A stretch of DNA of 64,000 bases from Siminovitchia fortis (lineage in GTDB: Bacteria; Bacillota; Bacilli; Bacillales; Bacillaceae_C). Numbering within the stretch: the stretch's first letter is position 1; the number at the start of each line of letters is the position of its first letter. Location: assembly GCF_003605365.2 (NCBI RefSeq), contig NZ_QYTU02000001.1, forward strand, positions 186,001 to 250,000, in the 5' to 3' direction. The notes beneath the pieces are model-generated. The model searched no databases. It worked only from the letters and a program-made list of their open reading frames with translations, and had not been told where the DNA came from. Made by a program: the position numbers and the translations under genes. Positions 1 to 8,251 of the stretch are shown piece after piece.

Positions 1-600
1 GTCTGAACTGACATTGTTCACTTGATCCTCGCGGATTTTCCCATTCATGATCGTTTCCACATTGCTAACCAGGATGTTCCTTGCTTTTTCCAATTCAGAT
101 GGATCAGCTTCCAGCAGCTGTAAAAGAGTCTGATCTGAAATCGTTTCAGTCACATCCTCGGTTACATCGGCCGTGAGCTTCGATTTTAACAATGCGAGTT
201 TGGAAGATGCCAGCTGGGAGCCCTCTTTTTCCGCTTTACTTTCTTCCGCTTCTTTCTTTTTAGCTGACTCCTCCTTATTCACTTCATTTACAAAATCAAA
301 AATGGACGTAAGCAGAAGCACCCTGTTTTGGGCCACCTCTTTTCTATGTACATACACATTTTCGACTTCTTCCGCGGCTTTATTCCGTTCTTCCGCGGTC
401 TTTTCTTCATCTTCGATCGTTTTCGGGGAGCGGATCGTTTTATCAGCGACAGAAAAAAGTTCCATGTCATAGGTTTCGGGCTTGACGTCCGTGTAAAGGA
501 TCGCAAATAATAAAAGGCCTAGCACTGAAAAGACAAGACCCGTAAACAGCTTATAACTAAGAATCTTCCGTATATTCCTTATATATTTTTGAAAATACAT
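1..600 (-). CDS. pgpH: PgpH (YqfF), c-di-AMP phosphodiesterase, N-terminal part
   Basis: First 200 codons of a gene running off the left edge. The frame is open from the ATG at 600 to base 1, and the start has GGAGGGG six bases upstream. The product begins with a short basic segment (MYFQKYIRNIRKIL), then one membrane helix at about residues 15-35, then a long charged alanine/glutamate-rich region. This matches the N-terminus of the 7TMR-HD phosphohydrolases: one helix, an extracellular HDED domain, more helices and a cytoplasmic HD domain that hydrolyses c-di-AMP. Only the first helix and part of the extracellular domain are in the window. It follows phoH directly, as in B. subtilis. The identification rests on the N-terminal features plus position; the catalytic HD domain cannot be seen. 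Confidence 0.85.
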   Translation of the reverse strand, partial: MYFQKYIRNIRKILSYKLFTGLVFSVLGLLLFAILYTDVKPETYDMELFSVADKTIRSPKTIEDEEKTAEERNKAAEEVENVYVHRKEVAQNRVLLLTSIFDFVNEVNKEESAKKKEAEESKAEKEGSQLASSKLALLKSKLTADVTEDVTETISDQTLLQLLEADPSELEKARNILVSNVETIMNGKIREDQVNNVSSD

Positions 601-713
601 CAATTCCCCTCCACCGCCTTTTTTGAAAAAAAAAGCATTCCTATGTCAAATATAGCAGTTTCGGAGAGTAAAGGCACTACCTAATTATACTTCAAATTAA
701 AGAATCCCCGAAC

Positions 714-1688
714 TTAACGCCCGGGGGTTGTTTCATTTTGTGCATATGCTTTGATGACCCTTCCTACAAGAGGATGGCGGACTACGTCACCCTCTTCAAA
801 GTGAATAAAGGCAATGCCCTTTACTCCCTGCAGGATGACTTCGGCCGTAGCAAGGCCGGATTTAACTCCGGGCGGAAGGTCCACTTGGGTTGAATCCCCG
901 GTTATGACCATCTTGGATCCAAATCCAAGCCTTGTTAAAAACATTTTCATTTGTGCGTGGGTAGTATTTTGGGCTTCATCCAAGATAACAAATGCATCAT
1001 CAAGGGTCCGCCCCCTCATATAGGCAAGGGGTGCAATTTCGATTGTTTCCCTTTCGATAAGCCTCTGGGTATGTTCAGCCCCCAACACATCATGGAGGGC
1101 GTCATAAAGCGGCCTTAGGTAAGGATCCACTTTTTCTTTTAAATCTCCCGGTAAAAAGCCAAGGCTTTCACCAGCTTCAACAGCCGGGCGGGTCAATATG
1201 ATCTTATTGATCTTGCCGCTTTTCAATGCTCCCACAGCCATGACGACGGCAAGATATGTTTTTCCCGTACCTGCGGGCCCAATGCCAAATACCAGGTCAT
1301 TTTTCCGGACAGCCTCTATATAATGGCGCTGTCCAATCGTTTTGACCCGGATGGCTTTGCCTTTTGCATTGCGGGTGATTTCCTCATCATACAGTTCAGA
1401 GAAATACTCTATTTTTCCCTGTTTCGCCGTCTGGGCCGCATAGGCGGTATCCCTGAGCCCGATTCGTATGCCGCTCCTTATGACAGCGAGCAGCTGTTTA
1501 ATCGTTTCCTCTGCAAGAGCAGCCGCTTCAGGAGGACCCGTGACATTCAGTGTTTCCCCGCGGGTCACAATTTTAACGCCAAATTCGTCTTCAAGCATTT
1601 TTAAGTTGCTGTCGCCATTTCCAAATAAGACAGGAGCTTCATCATCGCCGTCCAGTTGTATTTGATTTGTTATAAATTCATCTGCCAT
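714..1688 (-). CDS. phoH: PhoH family ATPase
   Basis: 324 aa. An N-terminal KH-like segment (about residues 15-75) precedes a PhoH nucleotide-binding domain with Walker A GPAGTGKT near residue 137 and Walker B FVILDEAQN near residue 232, followed by GDSTQVDLP. PhoH proteins are cytosolic ATPases linked to RNA metabolism; the exact reaction is not settled. The ATG follows AAGGAG at good spacing. It lies 3 bp downstream of yqfD and upstream of pgpH, so yqfC-yqfD-phoH-pgpH look co-transcribed. Its length is normal for the family. Confidence 0.95.
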   Translation of the reverse strand: MADEFITNQIQLDGDDEAPVLFGNGDSNLKMLEDEFGVKIVTRGETLNVTGPPEAAALAEETIKQLLAVIRSGIRIGLRDTAYAAQTAKQGKIEYFSELYDEEITRNAKGKAIRVKTIGQRHYIEAVRKNDLVFGIGPAGTGKTYLAVVMAVGALKSGKINKIILTRPAVEAGESLGFLPGDLKEKVDPYLRPLYDALHDVLGAEHTQRLIERETIEIAPLAYMRGRTLDDAFVILDEAQNTTHAQMKMFLTRLGFGSKMVITGDSTQVDLPPGVKSGLATAEVILQGVKGIAFIHFEEGDVVRHPLVGRVIKAYAQNETTPGR

Positions 1689-1691
1689 TTG

Positions 1692-2879
1692 TTAATCTCC
1701 TTGAGTGACCGGTTTTTCTTTTGCAATATTTTCTATCACTTGGAAATAGATTGTCAGCTTAACTTTACCATTCTCCACTTCTTCATGCAAAATAATCTCA
1801 TCGTCGATGCGTGCGTCTTCAGGAATATTTTTGGCCAGATCCCTTCTTGCCAGTTCTCTTCCGGCCTCCCGGGCTTCTTTTTTTGTAAGTGAACGTTCAT
1901 ATTCCTCCGTCGCTCTAGCCGTTTTTTCAACGTAGGCTAAAGGCAGCTGCCATCCAAGAAAGCGGACAGGATGAACTTCGGTTTCCACCTCGTAGTTTTT
2001 GAACCCTGTCTTGCCGAACCCCCATACAGGCACTGAAAACGAGCCGAATTTTAAGGCATGTGTTCTTTTTTCCTCACCGCTAAAAACTTGAAAAGTTGAC
2101 TGCAGCGGAAATTCCGCATGTGTTTGATACCATGTTTTACCCCATACTTCACCACGGGCAGGAATTGTTTTTGTTTCTTCATCATTGCCTATCGTTCCGG
2201 AAACAAGGATCTGTCCCTTTTCAACAAATTGATTCACTTTAACGAGCGGTTTTCCTTTTTCCACAAACATCTTTTCTATCACCGCCTTTTTGGTTGCAAC
2301 AAGATGCGATGGTGAACGGGTTTCCTGTTTTTTGGGTTCCGTTTTTTCCACTACTTGAAAGTGGAAGGTTGTCCCTTTCAACTCAACACCAATCCATGTA
2401 ATATTATCAACCCGTTCGGTCAATTCACGCTGGATCTTTTCCAGATCCTGATTCAAAAAGTGGGAAGTACCGATCTGGACTCCTATTTTTGTCAGTTCCT
2501 TCCTGATTTTATGTTCCGTTTCCGGGTTTGCCCCTTTTATCTCAATCCCCCAAGTGATGTTGGAAAGAACGGTGATTAAAATAATAAATGATAACATCCC
2601 GACTAAAAACCCGCTGTTTTTAAACAATCTCTTCCACAGAAAAGGGGCTCCTTCGCCGCGGACGAAGGAAATCCGGCATTCAAAACGGCGTGCGGCCTTT
2701 CTTAATTTATGTATGTCTCGAAGCGGGATATAAAAAAGCATGGCACCCGACTTAAACCGTTTCACTTTCCATATGGCAATTCCGTCCCTCGTCATTTTGT
2801 TCAGCAGGAGCTCCAATCCTTGTCCATCTGCTCTAACCAGTACCCTTCCTGACAGAAATGTGATCCAACGGTTCTTCAT
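1692..2879 (-). CDS. yqfD: Sporulation protein YqfD
   Basis: 395 aa from an ATG preceded by AGGAGTG; an in-frame GTG three codons upstream is less well placed. The N-terminal about 90 residues are soluble and basic, a single membrane helix follows at about residues 90-112 (FLVGMLSFIILITVLSNITW), and the rest is a large extracytoplasmic domain. This is the architecture of the YqfD/stage IV sporulation family, expressed in the mother cell under sigma-E in B. subtilis; the molecular role is unknown. yqfC lies 11 bp upstream, and the pair is conserved together in endospore formers. Confidence 0.9.
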   Translation of the reverse strand: MKNRWITFLSGRVLVRADGQGLELLLNKMTRDGIAIWKVKRFKSGAMLFYIPLRDIHKLRKAARRFECRISFVRGEGAPFLWKRLFKNSGFLVGMLSFIILITVLSNITWGIEIKGANPETEHKIRKELTKIGVQIGTSHFLNQDLEKIQRELTERVDNITWIGVELKGTTFHFQVVEKTEPKKQETRSPSHLVATKKAVIEKMFVEKGKPLVKVNQFVEKGQILVSGTIGNDEETKTIPARGEVWGKTWYQTHAEFPLQSTFQVFSGEEKRTHALKFGSFSVPVWGFGKTGFKNYEVETEVHPVRFLGWQLPLAYVEKTARATEEYERSLTKKEAREAGRELARRDLAKNIPEDARIDDEIILHEEVENGKVKLTIYFQVIENIAKEKPVTQGD

Positions 2880-2890
2880 TTGTGCCACTC

Positions 2891-3175
2891 CTATTCTTTC
2901 AAATACAAGACTTCACTTATTTTTCCTTCCAGCAAAATTTCTTCCGGAAGGATTGTTTTGATTACGAAAGAGTTCCCTTTTATAAGCAGCTGGCCCTGCT
3001 TAAGAAGCAGCCGCACCTCCTCATCGGAGAATGCAAGAAGCCCCTTATGGTTCTCGATATATATGTGCAGTTGACCGATGATTGTTACGCGAGGGAGGTC
3101 CATCATTACATCGGGCGGCAGCTCCATTTTTTCTGTCGCCCACTTGCGAAATCGGTGTGTCCATTTTTTCGCCAT
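2891..3175 (-). CDS. yqfC: Sporulation protein YqfC
   Basis: 94 aa YabP/YqfC family protein. The core PPDVMMDLPRVTIIG followed by an IYIENHKGL segment is the conserved signature of this family, whose members include YabP and are made in the mother cell. No membrane segment. The ATG at 3175 has its ribosome binding sequence (AAAGGGGG) entirely inside the 3' arm of the hairpin at 3183-3222, so translation from a long upstream transcript should be blocked. Followed by yqfD in the same operon. Biochemical function is not known. Confidence 0.9.
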   Translation of the reverse strand: MAKKWTHRFRKWATEKMELPPDVMMDLPRVTIIGQLHIYIENHKGLLAFSDEEVRLLLKQGQLLIKGNSFVIKTILPEEILLEGKISEVLYLKE

Positions 3176-3182
3176 GAAAAAG

Positions 3183-3222
3183 AACCCCCTTTCATCTCAT
3201 ATGTATGAGTTGAAAGGGGGTT
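3183..3222 (-). terminator. Large hairpin ending the yqfB unit and burying the yqfC ribosome binding site
   Basis: On the minus strand AACCCCCTTTCA pairs with TGAAAGGGGGTT (12 bp), an A-A mismatch follows, then CTCAT/ATGAG closes on an ACAT loop. A T-rich run (TTCTTTTTC) follows and leads straight into the ATG of yqfC. It therefore reads both as a rho-independent terminator for the yqeZ-floA-yqfB unit and as a structure that masks the yqfC ribosome binding site. The loop carries CATACATA, close to a sigma-E -10 box, though no convincing -35 element is visible. Confidence 0.8.
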
Positions 3223-3235
3223 TCATCACTTTATT

Positions 3236-3727
3236 TTAATACCGGCCGTATCTTCTTTTGGCCCTTGGAGGCCCGAGAACTTCCGACATGATGATACCTT
3301 TGACAATATCATTCTGTTGGAAAAAAGGTTCGATATGCGGCTGTTCTTTGTTTTCCTTGACCGCTTCCGATTTTGTATGCAGCTCACGGGCCCTTTCCTT
3401 ATAAGCTGCCGCCTCTTTTTTGAGTTCCTCCATTTTGTTTTCAGCCTCAGTCTTCTTGTCCTCAATCTGAGGCTGCATTTGAGACAATAGTATTTCTGCC
3501 GCCTCTCTTAAGCTGCGCGGCCTTTCCGCAAGTACAGGCTTCGGCTTTTCCTGGACAGGCTTTTTGCTGGCAGGAGGGGCCGGCCTTTCCTGCTGCCTGG
3601 GCTGAGCCGGTCTTTTATTTGGCCTGCTGGGCTTTTCATGATTGGCAGCCCGCTTTTTTTGCTCACTTGCCCTATTTACAAATAAACTTATTAGAGCAAT
3701 GACTATAATCGGCAAAAACTGTTCCAA
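3236..3727 (-). CDS. YqfB-like protein, third gene of the yqeZ-floA unit
   Basis: 163 aa from a TTG start behind AAAGGGGGT. One N-terminal membrane helix (residues 4-18, FLPIIVIALISLFV), then a Pro/Lys/Arg/Gln-rich linker (about residues 22-75), then a glutamate/lysine-rich segment likely to form a coiled coil (about 80-130). This suggests a membrane-anchored, cytoplasmic-tail protein. In B. subtilis the third gene of the sigma-W operon is yqfB; position and size class match, but the low-complexity sequence makes homology hard to judge by eye. The spacing to floA (32 bp) and the terminator after it place it in the floA operon. Confidence 0.7.
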   Translation of the reverse strand: MEQFLPIIVIALISLFVNRASEQKKRAANHEKPSRPNKRPAQPRQQERPAPPASKKPVQEKPKPVLAERPRSLREAAEILLSQMQPQIEDKKTEAENKMEELKKEAAAYKERARELHTKSEAVKENKEQPHIEPFFQQNDIVKGIIMSEVLGPPRAKRRYGRY

Positions 3728-3759
3728 AGGAGTTACCCCCTTTCATTGTGCCACAAAAC

Positions 3760-4755
3760 TTACTCCGGCTTATTATTATCCTTCGGCTTTGTCATTCTTC
3801 CGATGGAATCACGCATATCTGTATCCGCATCAATGTTGCGGAGTGATAAATAATCCATGACTCCAAGGTTACCAGACTTGAGCGCTTCGGACATGGCGAG
3901 CGGTACTTCCGCCTCCGCCTCTACCACTTTCGCTCTCATTTCTTCGACGCGGGCCTTCATTTCCTGTTCGCTGGCAACAGCCATTGCCCTTCTTTCTTCG
4001 GCTTTCGCCTGAGCAATCTTCTTGTCCGCTTCGGCCTGGTCTGTCTGCAGCTGGGCACCAATGTTTTTGCCGATATCCACATCAGCGATGTCGATCGAAA
4101 GAATTTCAAATGCAGTCCCCGCATCCAGCCCCTTGGCCAAAACTGTGCGGGAAATCATATCAGGGTTTTCAAGGACTTTCTTATGGTTGTCACTGGATCC
4201 GATTGTGGAAACAACCCCTTCACCGACACGGGCGATGACAGTTTCTTCCCCTGCTCCCCCGACAAGCCTGTCGATGTTGGCACGTACGGTAATCCTTGCT
4301 TTTGCTTTAACCTCAATTCCGTCCATAGCCACACCTGCAATAAATGGCGTTTCAATGACCTTCGGGTTAACACTCATCTGAACCGCTTCGAGAACATCAC
4401 GGCCGGCAAGGTCGATGGCTGCGGCACGTTCAAATGTCAATTCAATATTTGCCCGCTGGGCAGCAATCAGGGCATTCACGACACGATCCACATTACCTCC
4501 TGCCAAATAATGGCTTTCAAGCTGGTTTGTTGCAACCGGAAGCCCGGCTTTGTGTGCTTTGATCAAAGGTTCAACGACACGCCGTGGAATAACCCTTCTC
4601 AGCCTCATACCAATCAAAGTGAAAATACCAACCTTAACACCGGCGGCCAATGCGGAAATCCACAGGCCAATCGGAACAAAGGTGAATAAAACAGATAAAA
4701 CAATAATCGCTATTACGATTATAACCAATAAAAACAGCGTTTCAGCACCAAGCAT
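3760..4755 (-). CDS. floA: Flotillin-like protein FloA (YqfA)
   Basis: 331 aa, the normal length. It has an N-terminal membrane-inserted hairpin (residues about 5-50), an SPFH/band-7-like domain, and a C-terminal alanine/glutamate-rich coiled coil (about 235-300: [20 protein letters not shown] and following). FloA oligomerises in functional membrane microdomains and affects membrane fluidity and several signalling and secretion complexes. It follows yqeZ (an NfeD protein) by 24 bp, the partnership typical of flotillins. The ATG is preceded by AGGAGGAAACTGA. The sigma-W promoter upstream of yqeZ should drive it. Confidence 0.97.
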   Translation of the reverse strand: MLGAETLFLLVIIVIAIIVLSVLFTFVPIGLWISALAAGVKVGIFTLIGMRLRRVIPRRVVEPLIKAHKAGLPVATNQLESHYLAGGNVDRVVNALIAAQRANIELTFERAAAIDLAGRDVLEAVQMSVNPKVIETPFIAGVAMDGIEVKAKARITVRANIDRLVGGAGEETVIARVGEGVVSTIGSSDNHKKVLENPDMISRTVLAKGLDAGTAFEILSIDIADVDIGKNIGAQLQTDQAEADKKIAQAKAEERRAMAVASEQEMKARVEEMRAKVVEAEAEVPLAMSEALKSGNLGVMDYLSLRNIDADTDMRDSIGRMTKPKDNNKPE

Positions 4756-4779
4756 TCAGTTTCCTCCTCAATTTTTTCA

Positions 4780-6084
4780 TTAAACAGGGCGAACGACTAT
4801 TCGTGATCCTTCGACTTTCACAACTTTCACTTTCGTGTTATTTTCGATAAAGCTGCCGTCCGCAACAACATCAAGTCGTTCATCATCAATCTTGACCGTT
4901 CCGGATGGCCTTAACGGTGTGACTGTTACTCCTTCGTGGCCGATTAATTCCAATCTGTTTACATTTGAGACATAGCCGCTTTCTGTATTCGTCGAATCGG
5001 TTAATATGAATTTCCTAAATATATTCACTCTCTTACCAAACACCTTTAACATGATAATAATTAATAGGAACGCTAGTGCCAGGGCAGTGACAATGGACAT
5101 TCCCATTTGGATGACGTCTTCACCCGCAAGCAGCATACTGCCAATGACCGCGGCTGTTCCCAGGATTCCCAATATTCCACCTGCAACAAAAACTTCCGCA
5201 GCAATCAGTATGAGCCCGAAAACAAACAATAGAATGGATTCATATCCGGCAAAGCCTGCGACATAGTGCCCATAAAAGAACAGCAGCAATGCGGAAATTC
5301 CCATTCCTCCCGGCAGTCCGAAACCAGGGGTATACAGTTCAAGTACGAGCCCAAGGCTTGCAATTGTCAAAAGAATCGGAACAACAACAGGATTGGTAAT
5401 CAGCCTTGCAAGCGATTCGGCAAAAGCCGGCTTGATCGTATGGACCTTGGCATCCTCCATTCCCAGGTCTTTGAGCAATTCATCCATATTGTTGACGGTC
5501 CCCTCAGAATAGCCCACCTTCAACGCCTTGTCGGCTTCAAGTGTCAAAAGTTTCCCATTTTCTTTCAAATCAGGAAGATCAATTTTCTTGCTGGCCATCG
5601 CCTTGGCGATTTCGGGATCACGGTCACTCCTTTTCGCGGCGGCTTCCATTGCAGCAAGCCACATGCTCTCAGCTTTTTCACCGGCAGTGTTGCCTTGCTG
5701 GTCAATGACGGCAGCTGCGCCCATGACAGCATTTGGCGTCATATAGATTTTATCTGTATGAAGGGCTATATACGAACCTGCCGAAATGGCCCATGAATTT
5801 ACGAATGTGACCGTTTTCACATCCGCATTGGCAATCCTGTTTCCAATATCACGGGCGGCATCCACTGCGCCTCCTGGAGTGTTCATATCAAAAACGATCA
5901 GGTCCGCATTTTCTTTCTCTGCCGTATTGATGGCCCTGTCCAAAAAAGCATAAAGGCCTTTTTCGACATCATCTTTGATCGGGATGACGTATACATTCTT
6001 TTCCTTGCCTTCGGCCTGAACGGGAAGAATTAATATGAGCCCCGCCAAAATGAGAAAAACTGAAGCAAAAATCCTTTTCAACAA
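4780..6084 (-). CDS. yqeZ: NfeD-family membrane-bound serine protease-like protein YqeZ
   Basis: 434 aa from a TTG (TTG-TTG pair) behind GGGAGGGGATA. A signal peptide (residues 1-24, ending PVQAEG) leads into a ClpP/SppA-like protease domain (about 30-230) with the motif NTPGG and the candidate nucleophile in AISAGSYIA. Next come 4-5 membrane helices (about 225-350) and a C-terminal OB-fold NfeD domain (about 370-434). This is the long NfeD1b architecture that accompanies flotillins. It is the first gene of the yqeZ-floA-yqfB unit, controlled by the sigma-W-type promoter at 6118-6143, and so probably induced by cell-envelope stress. Confidence 0.93.
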   Translation of the reverse strand: MLKRIFASVFLILAGLILILPVQAEGKEKNVYVIPIKDDVEKGLYAFLDRAINTAEKENADLIVFDMNTPGGAVDAARDIGNRIANADVKTVTFVNSWAISAGSYIALHTDKIYMTPNAVMGAAAVIDQQGNTAGEKAESMWLAAMEAAAKRSDRDPEIAKAMASKKIDLPDLKENGKLLTLEADKALKVGYSEGTVNNMDELLKDLGMEDAKVHTIKPAFAESLARLITNPVVVPILLTIASLGLVLELYTPGFGLPGGMGISALLLFFYGHYVAGFAGYESILLFVFGLILIAAEVFVAGGILGILGTAAVIGSMLLAGEDVIQMGMSIVTALALAFLLIIIMLKVFGKRVNIFRKFILTDSTNTESGYVSNVNRLELIGHEGVTVTPLRPSGTVKIDDERLDVVADGSFIENNTKVKVVKVEGSRIVVRPV

Positions 6085-6117
6085 TATCCCCTCCCTTCAA
6101 AAACCCGTCATTTACAT

Positions 6118-6143
6118 TACGATTTGCAAGGGAAAAAGTTTCA
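6118..6143 (-). promoter_or_regulatory. Sigma-W-type promoter of yqeZ-floA-yqfB
   Basis: On the minus strand TGAAAC (6138-6143), exactly 16 bases, then CGTA (6118-6121). This is a full match to the sigma-W consensus, 34 bp upstream of the yqeZ start. The B. subtilis yqeZ-yqfA-yqfB operon is known to be sigma-W-controlled, so this implies a sigW gene elsewhere in the genome. Confidence 0.85.
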
Positions 6144-6261
6144 AAGTTTCTCCTTCCAATTATACCTGAAATTTTCAAGAAATGCTCGAACGCCGTGTCG
6201 GGCGTCCAAACAGGACGGTTCCTCGGGAAAGAGATATTATGTAACACCGGTCCCCAACAGC

Positions 6262-6291
6262 AAAGCCGGAAAGCGTAAGCTTTCCGGCTTT
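6262..6291 (-). terminator. Terminator of rpsU-yqeY
   Basis: AAAGCCGGAAAGC and GCTTTCCGGCTTT form a 13-bp perfect stem on a 4-base loop (GTAA), 10 bp after the yqeY stop on the minus strand. The run of Ts after it is short. Confidence 0.75.
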
Positions 6292-6300
6292 CATTCCTGT

Positions 6301-6747
6301 TTATGACAGATGCCGTTGGACAAGCCTGCTGACGAGTGCTCCGTCCGCTTTTCCTTTTACTTTAGGCATCAAGGCACCCATCACTTTGCCCATATCAGCC
6401 TTGGTTGAAGCTCCTGTATCAGCAATCGCTTTTCGAACGAGCTCTTCCACTTCTTCTTCGGACAGCTGTTCCGGCATATAGTTACTAACAAATTCAAGTT
6501 CTTCTCTAATTTTCTGGGCGAGATCTTCACGTCCAGCTTTTTCAAATTCGTGGAGGGAATCTTTACGCTGCTTCACTTCGCGAGAAAGGACTGTCAACTC
6601 TTCATCTTCTGATAATTGCTTATGGCCCTGCTTGATTGCTTCGTTTTGCAATGAAGCCTTGAGCATGCGAATGACAGAGAGCTTTTCTTTTTCTTTGCTT
6701 TTCATCGCCTGCTTCATATCTTCGTTTAATCGATCAAGAAGACTCAT
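6301..6747 (-). CDS. yqeY: GatB/YqeY domain protein
   Basis: 148 aa, full length for the family. All-helical; it resembles the tail domain of the GatB subunit of Glu-tRNA(Gln) amidotransferase (conserved [17 protein letters not shown] at the C-terminus). The stand-alone protein is suspected to act on tRNA or translation, but no reaction is established. It starts 16 bp after rpsU in the same transcript, an arrangement conserved across Bacilli. Confidence 0.93.
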   Translation of the reverse strand: MSLLDRLNEDMKQAMKSKEKEKLSVIRMLKASLQNEAIKQGHKQLSEDEELTVLSREVKQRKDSLHEFEKAGREDLAQKIREELEFVSNYMPEQLSEEEVEELVRKAIADTGASTKADMGKVMGALMPKVKGKADGALVSRLVQRHLS

Positions 6748-6762
6748 TGGTCCACCCTCTTA

Positions 6763-6933
6763 TTATTTGCGTTTTCTTGCGGCTTCAGATTTTTTCTTGC
6801 GCCTAACGCTTGGTTTTTCATAAAACTCGCGTTTTCTAAATTCTTGTAGGGTCCCTGTTTTGGAAACAGTACGTTTAAAACGGCGAAGAGCATCCTCAAG
6901 AGATTCATTTTTGCGAACTACTGTTTTTGACAT
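6763..6933 (-). CDS. rpsU: Ribosomal protein S21
   Basis: 56 codons: begins [18 protein letters not shown] and ends in the basic tail [11 protein letters not shown], the S21 signature. S21 is a small-subunit protein near the platform that helps mRNA binding. The ATG at 6931-6933 follows a strong GGAGGGAGGG sequence, and translation ends at tandem TAA TAA. It is shorter by one terminal residue than the B. subtilis protein. A near-consensus sigma-A promoter lies about 65 bp upstream. Confidence 0.97.
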   Translation of the reverse strand: MSKTVVRKNESLEDALRRFKRTVSKTGTLQEFRKREFYEKPSVRRKKKSEAARKRK

Positions 6934-6998
6934 CTAACTTTCCCTCCCTCCGAACGTAGCGATCACATGCCAATGGAACAAAATCCATGTACTTAGCA

Positions 6999-7027
6999 AT
7001 TATATTATAACACTTATTTCAGGTCAA
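6999..7027 (-). promoter_or_regulatory. Sigma-A promoter of rpsU-yqeY
   Basis: Minus strand TTGACC (7022-7027), a 17-base spacer, TATAAT (6999-7004). Five of six and six of six matches to the consensus, leaving a leader of about 60 bases before rpsU. Confidence 0.8.
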
Positions 7028-7101
7028 CGGATTGAGCATGGTATTTGATTTTTTCGCATGTCCGTGGGTTTGATCCCATATCATTCAATAGGGGTGAGGA
7101 C

Positions 7102-8028
7102 ATGCTCTACATTTTTTTATTTTTTTTATTGGCCGGCTGCTTCTTGCTCGGCATGACCTGGATGAGAATCGGGCTCTTCAATTTATCGGGAAGCGCACTT
7201 GAACGCTGGCTCCGGAATGCAACCAGCACACCGTTAAAAAGCATGATCGCCGGCATCTTCATGACAGTCATCCTTCAAAGCAGTTCAGCCGTGACAGTCA
7301 TTGCCGTCGGTCTTGTATCCGCCAGGATTTTGACATTTCCCCAGACGATCGGCATTGTGCTTGGAACAAATATCGGGACTACCGTCACTTTAGAAATTCT
7401 GTCCTTTGATTTATCTGTCGTCATCATTCCGCTTTTATCAGCCGGTACTTTCTGCCTGTTCTTTCGAAGCGTCAAAATTAGAAGCACCGGATTTATTTTT
7501 ATGGGAATCGGCATTATTTTTGCCTCTATGAACGGCTTCGGCTGGCTGTCCAGTCCCTTAACAAGCATCGGCCATGTACATAGTTTGATCGGCCACATGG
7601 AAGGGAGTATGTTTTCCGCTTTTATGATTGGTGTTATACTGACGGCTGTCATCCAGTCAAGTACCGTTGTGACAGGCATTGCCATGAGTTTTATCGGATC
7701 AGGCGTTTTCAGCCTGGAAACCGGCATCCTGATTATGATGGGGTCCAATATCGGCACCTGTTCCACAGCACTATTAGCGGGTATTGGTGCGGGAAATGAA
7801 GCACGGCTTACTGCCTATGCACATTTGTGGCTGAATATTATCGGAGTGCTGGCCTTTTTGCCGTTCATATCTAATTTGGCCGAATGGAGCATCTCTCTGA
7901 CTTCAAATCCGGAAACCCAGCTGGCCCATGCCAGTGTCATATTCAATATCATTTGTTCAGCGGCTGTGCTTCCATTTGCCAATCAGTTTGGACGATTCAT
8001 TATGAAACTTCATAAAAAGAAACAATGA
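7102..8028 (+). CDS. Na/Pi cotransporter family protein (YqeW-like)
   Basis: 308 aa from the ATG at 7102, preceded by GGGGTGAGG; an upstream in-frame ATG lacks a ribosome binding site. About eight hydrophobic helices. Two copies of the PF02690 signature are visible: QSSSAVTV...GTNIGTT near residues 57-90 and QSSTVVTG...GSNIGTC near residues 184-215. These QSS motifs bind sodium and phosphate in NptA/type II transporters. There is no C-terminal PhoU domain, so this is the short form. The position between mtaB and rpsU matches B. subtilis yqeW. It stands alone on the plus strand and ends at the terminator at 8048-8084. Confidence 0.9.
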   Translation: MLYIFLFFLLAGCFLLGMTWMRIGLFNLSGSALERWLRNATSTPLKSMIAGIFMTVILQSSSAVTVIAVGLVSARILTFPQTIGIVLGTNIGTTVTLEILSFDLSVVIIPLLSAGTFCLFFRSVKIRSTGFIFMGIGIIFASMNGFGWLSSPLTSIGHVHSLIGHMEGSMFSAFMIGVILTAVIQSSTVVTGIAMSFIGSGVFSLETGILIMMGSNIGTCSTALLAGIGAGNEARLTAYAHLWLNIIGVLAFLPFISNLAEWSISLTSNPETQLAHASVIFNIICSAAVLPFANQFGRFIMKLHKKKQ

Positions 8029-8047
8029 AACCGTTGAAAATTTATGC

Positions 8048-8084
8048 CCAAAAATGCACGCGGCGATTCACGTGCATTTTTACT
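8048..8084. terminator. Bidirectional terminator between yqeW and the cstA unit
   Basis: AAAATGCACG and CGTGCATTTT form a 10-bp stem (8051-8060 with 8071-8080), with a T-rich tail on the plus strand. It sits between the yqeW stop and the end of the minus-strand cstA unit. Confidence 0.75.
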
Positions 8085-8101
8085 AGACAGTTTTTATAAC
8101 A

Positions 8102-8251
8102 TCATAAAATGACAGCTATCGCAACTGCGCCTGCAGTGATGACTACACTGAGAATCTTGACATAAGGGGGAAGGGACTCCCTCCCCTTTTCGTTCACCTT
8201 TTCTTCTTTTTCATTGACCACTTTGCGATACTCCGGACTGCAGCATCCCAT
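8102..8251 (-). CDS. 49-aa small membrane protein coupled to cstA
   Basis: The ATG (8249-8251) shares its A with the cstA stop codon (TAATG), so translation is coupled. The 49-residue product starts MGCCSPEYRK, has a charged middle (EKEEKVNEKGRE) and ends in one hydrophobic helix of about 18 residues (VKILSVVITAGAVAIAVI). The CC pair near the N-terminus could bind metal or be modified. In enterobacteria CstA-type pyruvate transporters have a small downstream partner of the YbdD/YjiX family; this protein does not obviously resemble it, but its position suggests an analogous accessory role. No known family was recognised. Confidence 0.75.
   Translation of the reverse strand: MGCCSPEYRKVVNEKEEKVNEKGRESLPPYVKILSVVITAGAVAIAVIL

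Noticed and set aside
4183-4689. 168-codon plus-strand ORF opposite floA
   Set aside because: Antisense shadow of floA, which is fully conserved; no ribosome binding site.
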